In this document: positions 38,519 through 51,000 of the stretch, piece by piece
How the letters are laid out: the number at the start of each line of letters is the position of its first letter
Numbering within the stretch: position 1 is the first letter of the stretch
Origin: Augochlora pura
Lineage: Eukaryota; Arthropoda; Insecta; Hymenoptera; Halictidae
Reading direction: 5' to 3'
NCBI RefSeq assembly: GCF_028453695.1
Contig: NC_135778.1
Span: 6,396,166-6,460,165, forward strand
DNA length: 64,000 nucleotides
Notes under the pieces: model-generated
The model's input: only the letters and a program-made list of their open reading frames with translations
Told to the model about the DNA's origin: nothing
Databases searched by the model: none
Translations under genes and position numbers: made by a program

Positions 38519-41500
38519 TGATCAGTCTTGTCGAGGAATCAGGTCATCGTTCCGAGGATGATCTATCCGAGGGTACCGGCGAAGTTTCCAGGAAGATCCT
38601 CCGACAGGGCACACGCGTTTCGCCTGATCTCGGTCCGCGGTTGATTGGCGCACATGTCGTTAGTTTATCGTGTTGCCTACGACTGGGTTGCGCCAGCTCC
38701 CCTCGAGTGGTGGCAACTAAGCCCGACCCGAAAAGGCGTCATAGAAGGCGACGGGGTAGCGGGGATTAGCCGCTATTTCGGGAACGGTGCGTGTACGCCA
38801 GCGACGCGCACGTCGAGACATAGACGACTACGTCGAGCACCGATTCCGAGGCTCCGAGTCTCTCGGTGGACGGTTCTCTAGAACCGTCATTTTCAGTTTT
38901 ACGCCCTGTCTTCGTTTCAGTGGACCTTGATCCATTGTTTTTGACGCCCCATCAACGTGGACGCGTTCTTTGTAGCCGTGTTAGATTGTTGTCGCTTTGA
39001 CCGCAGTAGACTCTGATCAAATATCATTTTAGGGTATGTAATTTTATAGTGCGAAGTTCTGATATCAGATCCGTTTCATTTTCTTTCTCTTCCACACGAT
39101 TATTAATGTCTCTATGATTTATAACATAAGAAATACTTATCATCCATCATAGAGTTTCAATATGCTATATTATCGCGATTAGTTTTACCATTTTTATTTC
39201 TAAGATTCAGTCTTTGAGAGCACTATTGTTTCTGCAATTAAAGTGGGACAACGCTGCCTACGGATTAATTGTGAATGTTCCTAGTTGCAGAAGCTCAAAA
39301 TCGCACAAGATTGCTTGAGATGAGATGTACTTTGTGGGGCAGAACGTGAACTCTATGACCTGGAGTGCCACTTGAGGAACCATGATGACTTTGTAAGGCT
39401 CTGCTCAAGCTTTATAAGCGTCACATTTGATTGTGATTTATTCTTCTTATAAACGATCACGTTTTGGCTGGACTAAACTAGATGTAGCACAAAGATGTTC
39501 CAGTCAACGAACCAAGAGGGCTCAAGGATCGAATCAGCAGATCTGATCAATCTTGGCTGAAGACTAAATTTACAGGGCGATAATTAATCTATCTACTCGG
39601 ATCCCAGGAGACAAACTTTCAGCAAACGGAAAACAGATTTGTAGGCTTGTATCTGCCAAGCGCATCGTTTATCGTGTTTCTTGAAAGCCACCCAAGTGGT
39701 CGACTACACTTCTTTTCCTTATCCGAGATGAATCGAAACGATACCGTTCCATCGATTCGAAAACAAACGAAACGAAAAAAGATCGCGATGGTTACCATGG
39801 CAATGCAACGACCATCAATCGACAAGCACTTTAATATAATGTTACACAATCATCGGGATCGATTGTCTATACGCGTCGCTGTACCTTTTTCAATTCCGCA
39901 AACCGTTACGACGGAAGATACATCGCGAATGTTTTTCGCGGCCGGAGCGAATCGCGCGTTACGAAGGTCCCTGTCTCTCAAACGAGATTCCATGGACAGA
40001 AAACATCGACAGGGAATTTCCCCGCGTGAAAGACCGTCTCGAATACATTGTCCAATAATATCGGCGCGAAGAATGCGCGCCTGTTAATAACGCGGAGGCG
40101 ATGATAGTCGGCTTTTGACGGCGCGTATCGGCGGCCAGCCGGACAATAGCTTTTCATTATCGGAACGTCAGTCCCTCGTATCCTACATCGTCACGCGTCT
40201 ATTGAACAGGAAATGATACGTACCTCCGTTAACGCCTTCTTATCAGCGACTTTGGCACTTTGTAGCAGACGTATCACGTTCTTAGCTCCCTCCACCACAG
40301 CAGCTTCGATTCGCAAACGGTGTCGCAGCTCCTCCACCCTTTCCTCTAACGCGAGCTCCAAGCTGGGCTCGTATTTATCTGTAACCATAACGCGTGATCC
40401 TCCTGGTACTATATCGTTGTGAAAAGCAATGCTCGTTTCCCCATTGTGATAGAAAATTCAATTCTTTTCATATATAAAGAGAATGAAAAAATCGATTTCA
40501 CGTTTCATATCTCTGTTATATTGCAACGATGATTCCATCTGTTTATTCATTGAAGAATATTAAAGATAATTAATTTATGATGATTGAAAATGAATTGGAT
40601 ATTTCAATATATGACTTCAAAGCGTACGAAGTCTGTTAGTAAAATAAATACCTACAAACAAGTAGGTTAAAATCACAGTGGTTTTCCTCGCTGCGAGAAT
40701 CAAGGAATATCATTGGTTGCGAACAAATGGCAATGCTAATAGGTCGAAGCTTTCGAAAGTGATCATTACATCACTGTGATTATGTATTTCACCTGTTGTC
40801 TTCTCGTTACAGAAAATAAAATGGAAAAGCTCCATTTCGTTTATTATAGAATTCAAGAGATGTCACCGAACCTCGTGTCAACCTGCTCAAAACTCAGCTC
40901 TTTGACGTTGAAATCTTCGATCTTCAAAGAAATTTTGCAAGGTATCTCGAATATTATATGAAAATTGAATGCACTTAACGAATGCCACAATTTTGCAGAC
41001 GTTGCGACAGAAAAGAATTCCTTCGTCGAAATTGATTGTGCAGGAGATTGAGATGCGGTTCTTACACAGCGAGGTCGCTTCATGATCATCCGAACTGGTC
41101 TTCGCGAAGATGGATCGAAAGCACATAGAGAGATAGAAGAGGATTTGCCCGCGAATGGCGACGTACTGAAATACGACTAGAGATCTGCTGATGTCGAGAC
41201 CGTAAGCGAGATTGATTTTATGTCACGCCAGACTGCCGACATCCTCCGAATCGTGGCAGGACGTGCATTCGACTCTTTCGGAATTCACATCCCCGTGGTC
41301 GAGTTGGGTCAAGTGAAACGGATAATAGCGGATTTTCGAAGCGATCTTTGTGTGCGCGTGACCGTATTCGATCGATCGGCAGTTCGCACTTCTGCGAACG
41401 ATTATTCGTACCTTGGTGTAATATGGAAAATGCTGAACAAAAGGTTCGAATTACTATTACCGACGTTACGGTAGATTTTATAAGTAAAAGGCGCAGGTAT

Positions 41501-44500
41501 TAAAATTTTTGAGACTCGGGAAAACACTTAAGAATATGAATTTTTAATGGACCGGGAATTAATATAGTGGCTCGAGTAATGGCAGTAAGTTTTTAAGAGA
41601 AACACCTCGCACAGATATATAATAACCCATTAAACTGTTAATAAAGAAGTAAATTTCTGATTAGTTCCGGCATCTTCCAATTAATGCACGACAATTTTTA
41701 CTTTGAAACTCAAGATTCTTAAACAATTTCTATGTTGGCGAAAGGAGATTTGTGACTGTAATGAAAAACACTGTTTAAGCAGTTTATTTGTAGTTGTCCA
41801 GTTCATATCGTCGGTCTCGGATTCGAATCAACGAAAAGACGAATCTAAGAACGAGCACCGACAGGAAAGAAGACCGAAACACTGGTATACGCGCAATCGC
41901 GAAAAACATACGGCTTCCGGGGAAGTTGATCACGGTAACCTAATGAATCACAAATTGGACCGACGAAACAAGGAAAACATCGTACCTTTATTGCTGGTTG
42001 CTTCTCCGTTCGGCGGCGGTGCATCGCCGCGTTCTTGTTGCTGACGAGCCTGTCGCACCTTCATTATCCGCATACGTAGGAACTCGATTTTCGCACGGGA
42101 ATCGTCCAGCATTTGCTGCGCCTCCTGCAGCAACTTCTTGTCCCTGCCGCTCGTTAAACTCTGGATCATGTTCTCCGCCCCCTGCTTCACCTTTAACGCC
42201 AACAGGAAAACGTATTAACCGACAAATTATCAGAGCGTGGAATCAAGAAGACGAACCTAAAACCTATTCCTAAGAACCGTGTTCACTTTGATCACCAATT
42301 CTGGTGCGCGTCTCGTTACCTACATCATGCAAATCTATTTATGCCTTCTACCGGTATATATTATTTACGGTTCACCTGTTACCAGTATCGTTTAGGTAAT
42401 TTGATCGGTGCTTGTTGAATACACTTATCTATTGTAAGCATATCACGATAAAATTTTGACTGACACGTACGTTTCTTTAATTTGTAGAGAACGTTGCTAA
42501 TTGGTCATTGTATTATTAGGTGCTTTCAATTTCAATAAATTGATGGGAAATTAAATGTCCACGACAGTAAATTTACACCATAGTTTCTTAAGATGAGAAT
42601 TGAGAAGATTTGAGAAATACTAAAATTTCCGTTTTTTGTTATTCTATGTTCTGAACTTGAATTTAACATTTTTGATTCGCTTCGAGCGATCAAAGAACTA
42701 TCGTTCTGCTTTGATTCAAATTTGTCCAGGATTACTAACTTTCAAATTTTGTCAACGAACTAGCGAAAAATTGTCGCGAATCGCGTTTTGCGGATCGAAT
42801 TGTTCCGGGATGTGAACTTTTAGAACGTCCTGTATGATTTGTATGTTATCGTCGCGGTTCACCTTTCTCCACGAAAATTTCGGCATTTTCGTTGTTTTAC
42901 CCGCGACAGCTGATTGGAGACTACGCGTTTCCTAAACATCGTAGGTATTCACCAGCTCGATAGCTAAGCCTGTTACGGTCTTGAAACGGATCGCGTAATA
43001 TGACGTAAAGATACTATTTCGCCGTGGCGCGCGAATCACTGCTACGGGATTTCGGATTCGTTGACATTCGCGGATTGGGTGGATGCCAGAATCGATAGTT
43101 CGAGGCTCATCGATCATTCGGGAAGTCTGATTCGACGGTGGTTAATCTTGCACACGAGAGTCAAAGTTCCCGATGCCCGAGATGCACGTTTCCCGCCACG
43201 TGGACCGTCGGTGATCGGCCAAAAACTTTCCGTTCCATTCGAAGTTTTCGACGTTCTCGAAAACCTGTAGCACGATTCTAATTATTCTAATAACACGTTC
43301 GACCTCTTGTCGTACGGTACAGAAATGTTATTAAATAAATTATTTGCATAGAAATCAATTCGCTAAAAACGGTACGTCAGAGAAACGCGAAGCAAAAACC
43401 GGTGTAATGGGAAAAGTTAAAGTTAATTATATATTTTCCTGTATTTTATTTTTTGGTCATGTCGCGCTGTGACTGGTCATAGTCGGCAAAAAATTAATGA
43501 GAAAATTAACCGTCGTGGCATTAATAACATGTCATTGAATAAACTGTGATTAAATGCTCGTAGGTGACGCACTACTGCTTCTTCGATGGTCTTGTTAATA
43601 ATTAATGCTTCTCTCGTGAGTGTATACTTAAATCTAGCTAAACCACTCCGTGTAACGCGAATATCACTTAAAGTTGAATTATAGGCAAATATAATGAATA
43701 ACATTTTTACCTCTGCGTGACTTTTTTAAATGACAATCGGTACGCAGATATGTTTTAGATTAATGTTTGAATTGTTGTATTCATAAATAGAATTGTTATC
43801 TTCCATTAAATATTTCGTCGTATTAAAAATCAACGACAACTTCTTGTACTCATAAAGAGTTTCAAAGAGAAAAAAGGGGTGAGGGGGAAATAATATTCGT
43901 CACCGTGGCCGATCAAGCGAACGAGCAAGTTCAAAAGCTCGTCGCGTACACACCGATTAGTATAAACCGCCGCGCGACAATGTGTGGAAGCTATCTATAG
44001 TAGAAAAAAAAAGAAGAAGTACCAAGAACGCATTTGCTGACTCACGAGAACCCGAGTGAAACTGTTACTGTCTTCTCCGGTTAATCGCTCGCGAATTGCA
44101 GACGGATTGTTACGGTGCTCACGCGATCGTCATTACACACGTCATTACGACACACATGCTGTGCCCATATGTAGGCGACCGGCGCGAAATAATAACCGGC
44201 CTTCCACAGGTTTATGCGTAAACAATAAGCATAATTAGCGGACCGTGGATCCTGGCGCAATCCAATGTTTTCTTCGGACGCGATTCAATCAGACTGAAAT
44301 ACGATCGAAAGTTGCTCAGCCCCTTAAGAAAACCTCGTGAAAGTGCAGTGGACGATTAAGCGGTTCTGTGATGCGCATACAATGTTGCTGTTACACATAG
44401 ATTACAGAGAAAACTTCGTAAAATGAACCGTCTAAGTAAATACAGAAAAACACTGGTATTTTTCGTGGTTTGTTCCAATCATTGAACGATTCATTTTGCA

Positions 44501-45096
44501 TTACTTATTACTGTAAAACGACACTGTTACCCTACACCTCGATGGACAAGTAGAAATAGCTAGCAATGGCCAGACACGCGAGCCAAGAGCCAAATTTTCA
44601 AACCCGACTTTCTCGAACCGACTGCACAACGCGAACAAAAAGATCAAAACGTTGCCTTTGCAGATGTGTTTTTGCATCGCCCGGCAATTATACTAATTGC
44701 GAGACGTTCCGAACGTTGGAACTAATGCACGAAATACCCGGTCTAGCGCAATTACTCTCGAATGACATAACGGGACCGGCTGAAGGTTGCAGCGTCTGCA
44801 ACTTTGATACGAGCGACTACGCGATATGATTCTACGTCGGCCGACGGTGACGGTAATTGAATTTTACGAAGGTTAGACTTGGCGTATTGTTTGAAGAAGA
44901 TTGAATTCTGACTGGATGCTGGGACACGAGCACTTTTCCTTCTCGTTTGCTGCCTTTTTTCGGTTATTTTTCTTGATAAGTGAGACGTCTACCTTGAGTT
45001 CGATATTGAGCTGCTTCTCCAAGGATAAAAATCGAGGATCCGTGAATAGACCCTCCTGACTCGGCGACGACGGCCCCATCGGTGACAGAGGCGTGT
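28963..45096 (-). CDS. Pkn: Serine/threonine-protein kinase N (Rho/Rac effector), 15 exons, 5' end not found
   Basis: Rho-family GTPase effector kinase related to PKC. Exons: 45096-44993, 42190-41986, 40402-40224, 33534-33283, 33206-33056, 32994-32907, 32828-32473, 32404-32166, 31398-31231, 30444-30127, 30049-29898, 29818-29599, 29521-29414, 29337-29197, 29106-28963; phases agree throughout, giving 940 codons plus stop. In order: HR1b (LEKQLNIELK, KQGAENMIQ), HR1c (RVEELRHRLRIEAAVVEGA), a C2-like domain (VIKLDNQTVAQTSW, SRELEIGIYWKDWRSLCAVKFLRLEE), a proline-rich linker and the kinase domain. Kinase landmarks: GRGHFGKV, the ATP-site lysine in FAIKALKK, YRDLKLDN, ADFGLCKEG, activation loop TFCGTPEFLAPE, and the tail with turn motif LTPP and hydrophobic motif FKDFTYMADWC. 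The start codon and HR1a were not found between 45097 and 64000; the first listed exon begins mid-codon. Thr replaces the Asp seen in the human PKN hydrophobic motif. Confidence 0.95.
34076..36339 (-). CDS. Unrecognised 732-aa serine-rich protein gene nested in a Pkn intron (2 exons)
   Basis: I do not recognise this family. Exon 1 is 36339-35479 (287 codons) and exon 2 is 35413-34076 (446 codons with stop). They join in phase 0 across a short intron with donor GTGAGG and acceptor TTTTAG. The ATG is preceded by an in-frame TGA 18 nt upstream, so it is a likely true start. The product is rich in Ser, Thr and Pro with no membrane segment or signal peptide. Exon 2 begins with a run of acidic and serine residues, then VHIDVYCTGTEDDD, and has a charged helical stretch (RIRRMEETWAKSEEKRR, about 463-479). 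The end is basic, with IFGRVVNAFRKPGHHIG and a CxCxxC cluster (Cys 684, 686, 689). It lies on the Pkn strand, entirely within the intron 40223-33535. Its own start and stop argue for an independent transcript, but an alternative Pkn isoform is not excluded. Lack of stops over 2.2 kb and clean splicing support a real gene. Confidence 0.8.
36340..40223. other. Pkn intron, upstream region of the nested gene
   Basis: GC- and CpG-rich from about 36340 to 38200, then more AT-rich. It should contain the promoter and any non-coding first exon of the nested gene, but I could not place them. ORFs on the plus strand between 36262 and 38881 share no recognisable motif and look like by-products of high GC. 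Confidence 0.4.
38472..38518. repeat. (GA)n-rich microsatellite
   Basis: Purine-only tract of GA units with occasional AAA interruptions within the Pkn intron, upstream of the nested gene. GA repeats are binding sites for GAGA-type factors in insects. Confidence 0.85.
40403..41985. other. Pkn intron, no gene seen
   Basis: Separates the HR1b and HR1c exons. Short ORFs on both strands lack recognisable motifs. Confidence 0.4.
42191..44992. other. Pkn intron, no gene seen
   Basis: Separates two exons that together encode HR1b. An 87-codon plus-strand ORF at 44566-44829 starts with ATG but has no recognisable similarity and no neighbouring splice or poly(A) signals that convinced me. Confidence 0.4.
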
Positions 45097-48000
45097 CTGA
45101 AACGAAAATAGGCGTTGAAAATAAAATGCCGCCTCTCGATACGATCTGGCTGAGTCTGAACGACAAAAGCACGAGTTTCATGGAAAAATTCTCTTTCTCG
45201 CGTTCGATTTCAAGGGACGATAAATAAAATTTCAATATTTTTTCGATACTGTAAATTTTTGAAAGATAAATCAAATACTGTAACAAAAAGAGTTCTTTTC
45301 CATGAATTTCTCTATAAATATCTTTCTAAGCCACTGGTTAAATTCATGAACGGCGTACTAGTGCTTATCAACGATTAGGTCAATGATTTTCAAACCCTTT
45401 TTATTGAACAGTTAATTATTTTCATCTAAAATTTAATTCTCTCCTTACGGTACTTGTCATTGAAATTTTTATGTTATTCGTAATTTAATATTATATTTAG
45501 AGTGTTTAATAAAACATTGAAAATCACTAGGTTGTGTATCTTTATTTAGAAGTGATTCAAAAAGCATAAACTTTTCCAAAACTATATCTACTCGATTTTT
45601 GAAGATATAATTTTTATTCACAAATATTTCTCGCAATTCACGAGACATTCCTGCATTCTTCCCAAGGGATGATTTCACCCTCCAAAACCGTGTTACGATG
45701 GAAACGAAAAACATGTGTGGGTTGCTGACGAATCACTCTGGTTGCATAAAATGTTTCATCATTTTTTGAAATTCCTCTCGATTGCAGATCAACGATTATT
45801 TATTTAAGAAATGAATACGTAAAACACGAAGCAGTGACAGCGAATTAAGAAAACGTGAACGTCTGCGCAATTACAACATTCTCAATGTCTCGCATAAGTG
45901 TATCACCATAAAATAGTTCACATAATAACGCACAGTTTATGCAACACTTGGATAGTATTAACTGTAAAATGATTTTGTAATCCAATGAACGCCACACGAT
46001 TTGTATTCTATCTTACGAAGCACTATTCAATTCACCCATGATAATAATATTCTCTTAACTGCATAAATTATACACAATTGCACAATTTTCTATTCCAATC
46101 TAAAACGTACATTTCCTGCGCTTATTGAGCGCATACTCTTTGCACATCATAGAAATCCTATAGAAATTCTAATCGAAGCCGTACGAAATGCAATTTCAGC
46201 CGAAGCGCAAGCACGCGGAAAGAAGAAACGCATTTTTTTCCGAGCGTTCCGCGCGGCAATCAGTGAAACCCACTTTAACGCGGAACGGTCCAACGGATCT
46301 TTGTTTAGATCCGAGCCAGCCTCGATCCGCGTGGGCGGTTGGTTCGTATAAGCGCGTCTCGTTACATCCGAGAGTTTCAAGTGTCCAATAGTGAAATCGT
46401 AAAGTGCTCGAATCTCACTTCCTGTAACCCACTGGGGATATCGCAGCGTGCTGTGCAAAAGACTCCCACGTGTTTTAATGCGCCGCCAGGTACAATACTC
46501 GCCTTGGATCGGGGAGGAAGGGAAGAAAAAAAAAACAACGAAGAATACACTGCTCCTCTTTGTTTCGCGCGCGCTTACCGTTACCAGCGAATTTCCCATC
46601 GCCGCTTTTCGCCACGGGCTCGCAACGCATGGGGGAGTCCCACAGTCCCAGTGACTGGGAATCGAGAGACCGCGAGCGACTTATTGCGCAACGATCGCGT
46701 TAATCTTCGCCGGAATCGGTGGATCAATTAGCCGCGGGACCGCCATGCAACTTCTCGCTCCTATCTCCATACAATTTTTAACTTATGTTCCCGTAATTCG
46801 ACGCTTTTATCTCGGCTTTCCACCTTCTACGAATTTTATCCTCGGATAAGCTTCATTTCGGATTTGTCGCGCCGATTTTGTATCGATTTGTTGATCTATC
46901 GTCCGCCAAGTTGCAAGTCACTTGTATTACATATGTATGCATATATCTTGTATTTAATATTTAATATATCATATTATGTATCGTGTTTTGTAATTACTTT
47001 ACTATTTTGTTTTGTAGTTTGAAATTTCTGTGATTCTATCTCGTGACGATTTTTAGTTCGTGTTTCATGATTCTTAGATTTGTTATTTTTGGTTTCTGTG
47101 GAATTATTTCATCTCGGAACAATTTGATGTTTCCGTTGTTCGAAGAGTAAAGCGTTTTTAACATCGTCTCAGATGTTTTCCGGAGTCCTTGATACGGATC
47201 TACGTCGCGTGCAATTTTTTCGGTACAAATTATCTGTTAAGCAGGTGAGAAAATCATGTCGATAAGCAACAACGAGACTGTGCAGCGTCAGAGATTTACA
47301 TAAACGATTCACGGAAATCGAAAATGTGCACTTGGAAATGCAATATCGACGCGATCGTCGCGCATTAAATTAATTCTACGTTCGCGAAGCATGGACGCTC
47401 GTCTTTTACGACGTAATTAAGCGGGCGTCAATTAAGGTCAGACGCTATGAAATCATGGATTGGCTGATTTGCATAAAAAGAGCTGCCGGCATCGGTGTTA
47501 TAATATATTAAATCGATACACCGAGTGGATCGAGGCGATTTATTAGCAGCTTCATTCGCACTGATTTATAGCGATCCTCGAGAGAATATCGTCTTGGAAA
47601 TTAACAGCGAAATGGATTCCACGTCGTACGGGACGATTCAAACACGAAGACACGAATACCGGATGAAAAAATTATTAGAACAATTTGCTGAAGTTCTTAA
47701 AAATCGATTTCTGTCTAAAATTTTTGTTTAATTAATCCGTTGTTTTCAAACTCCTTTGTATAAAAATGTTCCTAAGCGTTAAATAAAAACTGTGCTTAAT
47801 AAAACAATGTTTTTTTTTAAACAAAATATGTTGCCTTTAGCTTTAATATTAAGAGATATTTATATAAAATTCTATTATACGTCATCGCATGGATGCCACA
47901 TATATTCGGGACTCTTATCGAGAGGGTTAAAGATCGAGCGTTGAGATTTTTCTGTCGAATGTTTTTCCCGTAACTTTTTCTCTCTGAATGGACAATTCTC

Positions 48001-51000
48001 GGCACGTCTTGTACAAAGGACAAGAGACCACCCGTCCACTACACAGCGCTGTAATATTCGATTTGCATAAACAACGCTCCGGCGAGGGAAAAGTAGACCA
48101 CGGGGCTCTTTCGCGGGAGAGCCTTCTGAAAACCGAGTGTCAGGAGAGTTCTAAGTGCAGCTTCCGGGCGGGCCGGAACCCCGAACAATTACAGTAATCA
48201 ATTCCACTTACGTAATTATATCGGCGGCGCTTGCGAAACACGCGCGGCTCCCGTTTTAACGCGGCCGGGCACGCCCATCGGGCATTTTTCTCCTCGTTCT
48301 TTCGCGTTTATTTCTCCGTTTTAGTTTCCCCTCCGCCGGTTTTCTCGATCTCTCGGGGCGCTACGTACACACCGTGCTGATTATGGAGTGGCGCGGATTT
48401 CCTGCGCGACTAACACAAAGAAATCACCGATCGTCGATTCTTTTTATCGGGCGTGTTCTTCCAATCTTTTCGGCGAAAAAAGCTACAGCGGGAAAAGAAA
48501 AGTTAATCGTACACATTTTAAAAGGGTACTTTTTCAAAGTGGACCAAATGTCTTGAATTTTTTGTAAATATGAGAGGGACTGGTTGATTGCGTTAAAATA
48601 CCGTTTTAATTTTGCTGTTTCTTGGATTCACAAAAACGGTAAAAAAAGCTTATATTTTTAATATATTTTTGTTTGGTCTGAGCTATGTCCAAATATTATT
48701 TTTATCCACTTTATAACTGCCAAAATTTTCTACACTTAGGAATTTCCTTCTTCTGATTTCTTCTCTTATCAAAGCGAACATTGTACACAAAAATGTTAAA
48801 GTTACTATATAGCTTAAGTAACGCTTTGCCAAAATATCTATGAAGAAACTTTTGAAGAAACAGATGAGTGTATGTAACAGATAATATGTAAACTTCATTA
48901 TAGCACAGTATAATAAAGTTATCTAGTACAATGTTCGTAGCAGTGGCTAATCAAATGATCATGGTTTCGCAATTTAACTTTGACTTTGCAGACCAGATTT
49001 CCCTGAGGACCCTAAGTTCCGAAAGCGGTACGTTAGTGGCAACTTTCCCTTATACATGCGTGTTCCCGAGCATGCGAGCAAACGGCTGTCGGCTAAATGG
49101 CATTCAAAGGATTACGGGGCCGAACAATGGCGGAAAGCGCGTGAATTTCCTGGTGTACTTTGCCGACGAAATTTCTTTCGAGCTGAGCGGACCGTGAAGG
49201 CCTCGCTGGAACGATTTATCATCGATAAATGCCGGATTTATCCGTGGAAAAAACGACGATAACCACGCACTCTAGATTGCGACAGATAAAATTGAATTGC
49301 GGGCTATCGAACGCACCTAGCTTTTCTACAAAACTATTTTTTCCTGGGAAACTAATGCTTTGCTATAGCTAAAATTCGGCGGACACGCTTTTGGCAGAGT
49401 AGACATTATTTTTGCCACGGTTATTTCGTTGGACAATTTTGTAAAAAGATTTTGAAGACATTACCTAATATCCTTTAGCATCTCAAAAAATACAAGTCAT
49501 TTTATTCTCTTTTAAAAGGTTATTCTGTCTAAAGATGTCGGAATATTAATGCAAGTCACCTGTATACCAGAACAAATTCTAAACTAGTCCAGCATTAATA
49601 CGTATTCCACGATATCTAAAACCAGCTCGGTGCATGCACATTGTCAGAGGTTTACAAAAGTATCGGAAGCCCACATTTCAGAAAATCTCCGCGGCCTAAC
49701 AAAGAATACTGGAAGAGGGAATCGATGTGGCGCCGTTCAATAGGCCCTAATGGCTGCCGCAGGACGTTCAGCCGCAGGCGATATCCTCCTCATTGTCCTC
49801 TTCTTATTTACTTCCCTTTCTGTGCGTCATTATCCTTTTCCGTTCGCCAACCGGCTCTTCCTTCCGTTGTTCTTTTTCCTTGTTTCCTGGGGAACCTGTC
49901 CGCACGCTCGGATTCTCCCCGAGCCCGGCCGGAGCCCCGATCTTGCTCCCGTATGCATTCCCATGCCCGAGATATCCTCTCGTATTTTCCTCTCCGGATC
50001 GCCTTATTCGGCCATGTCAACCTCGGTCGCGATGCGCGCACAAGTGCGTTTCCCTCCTCGAACGCCAAACGGTTCACGCTTTGTATCCCATTCTCACGGC
50101 CCGACACATTCGACCGAGTATACTCGGGGATTTTTTTCAAGTGTTTTTCTATCATGTCGTGGCACGCACTGTCCGTCGCTCGGAAGAAGTTCAGTCGCTT
50201 CGGTCGAGGGTGCGACCCGCCCGCCTGACCTGCACACGCCCGTAGCCCCCACTTTTCCACAACCTACCGAAACTCATTTCTATTTGTAAACGTGAAGACC
50301 GATAAACTAATCGGCGCGGGAAGCAAAGCGTTTCAGAACGGCTTCGTCCGGGCGAGGGACAGAAATTCCTAAAGATGATTCCTATGTTTCTCTCAGATTA
50401 TTAATTAGATTTAAGATGCTGTTCTCGTTGAGACTAATCTTTTAGTCTTCGTTACTGTTGATCATTCACGTTTCCTAAAAAGAACTTATTCATAGCGAGC
50501 ATAATTAGAAAATAATTTCTCACATCTGTGAGAGGAGTGTCTTTAAATCTTAGATACTCGTTCATAACAAATTATACGTCAACAAAATGTTGTTTGTTTA
50601 GCCGTTGCATCTATTGCTAGATAATTAACAGCAGATTTTATTGTACATGTTAGATTCTTATTGCGATGTAGTTGAATTGCTGCGTAATTGAAATGCAATG
50701 TACTTAAACTGCGACCTCGAATTACAATGCAATTAAATTACCAGAACTTTGCTTTCTATTTGGCCTTCTAATGCGGAAGCTATCAGAATTTTGTCTACTG
50801 GATATGAAATCGTTCTGCATTCAATGTTCAATCCCATTCTTCTATGAAAAGAATTTTCTTATAAGTCAGAAGCAACCAAAAGAGACTAGAAGGATTGACT
50901 AAAAAAAAAAAGGGGTTTCGCACCCCAAGAGCGCAGACCATCGGTAAAATTAAATTGGCTCGCTAAAGACGAATTACAGCAACCGGATGAGTTCCCAGAG

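Noticed and set aside
44566..44829. 87-codon plus-strand ORF with an ATG
   Set aside because: No recognisable similarity, no promoter or poly(A) signal seen, and it lies in a Pkn intron where chance ORFs of this size occur.
46147..46599. Minus-strand ORF beginning MGNSLVT followed by a good donor GTAAGC, as an alternative Pkn first exon
   Set aside because: The donor is in phase 0 while the next known exon (45096) needs one leading base, so the frame breaks. The rest of the ORF has no recognisable content.
49641..50289. Overlapping ORFs of 150-195 codons on both strands
   Set aside because: They overlap in at least four frames in a CpG-rich block with few stop codons, and none shows a motif or splice context.
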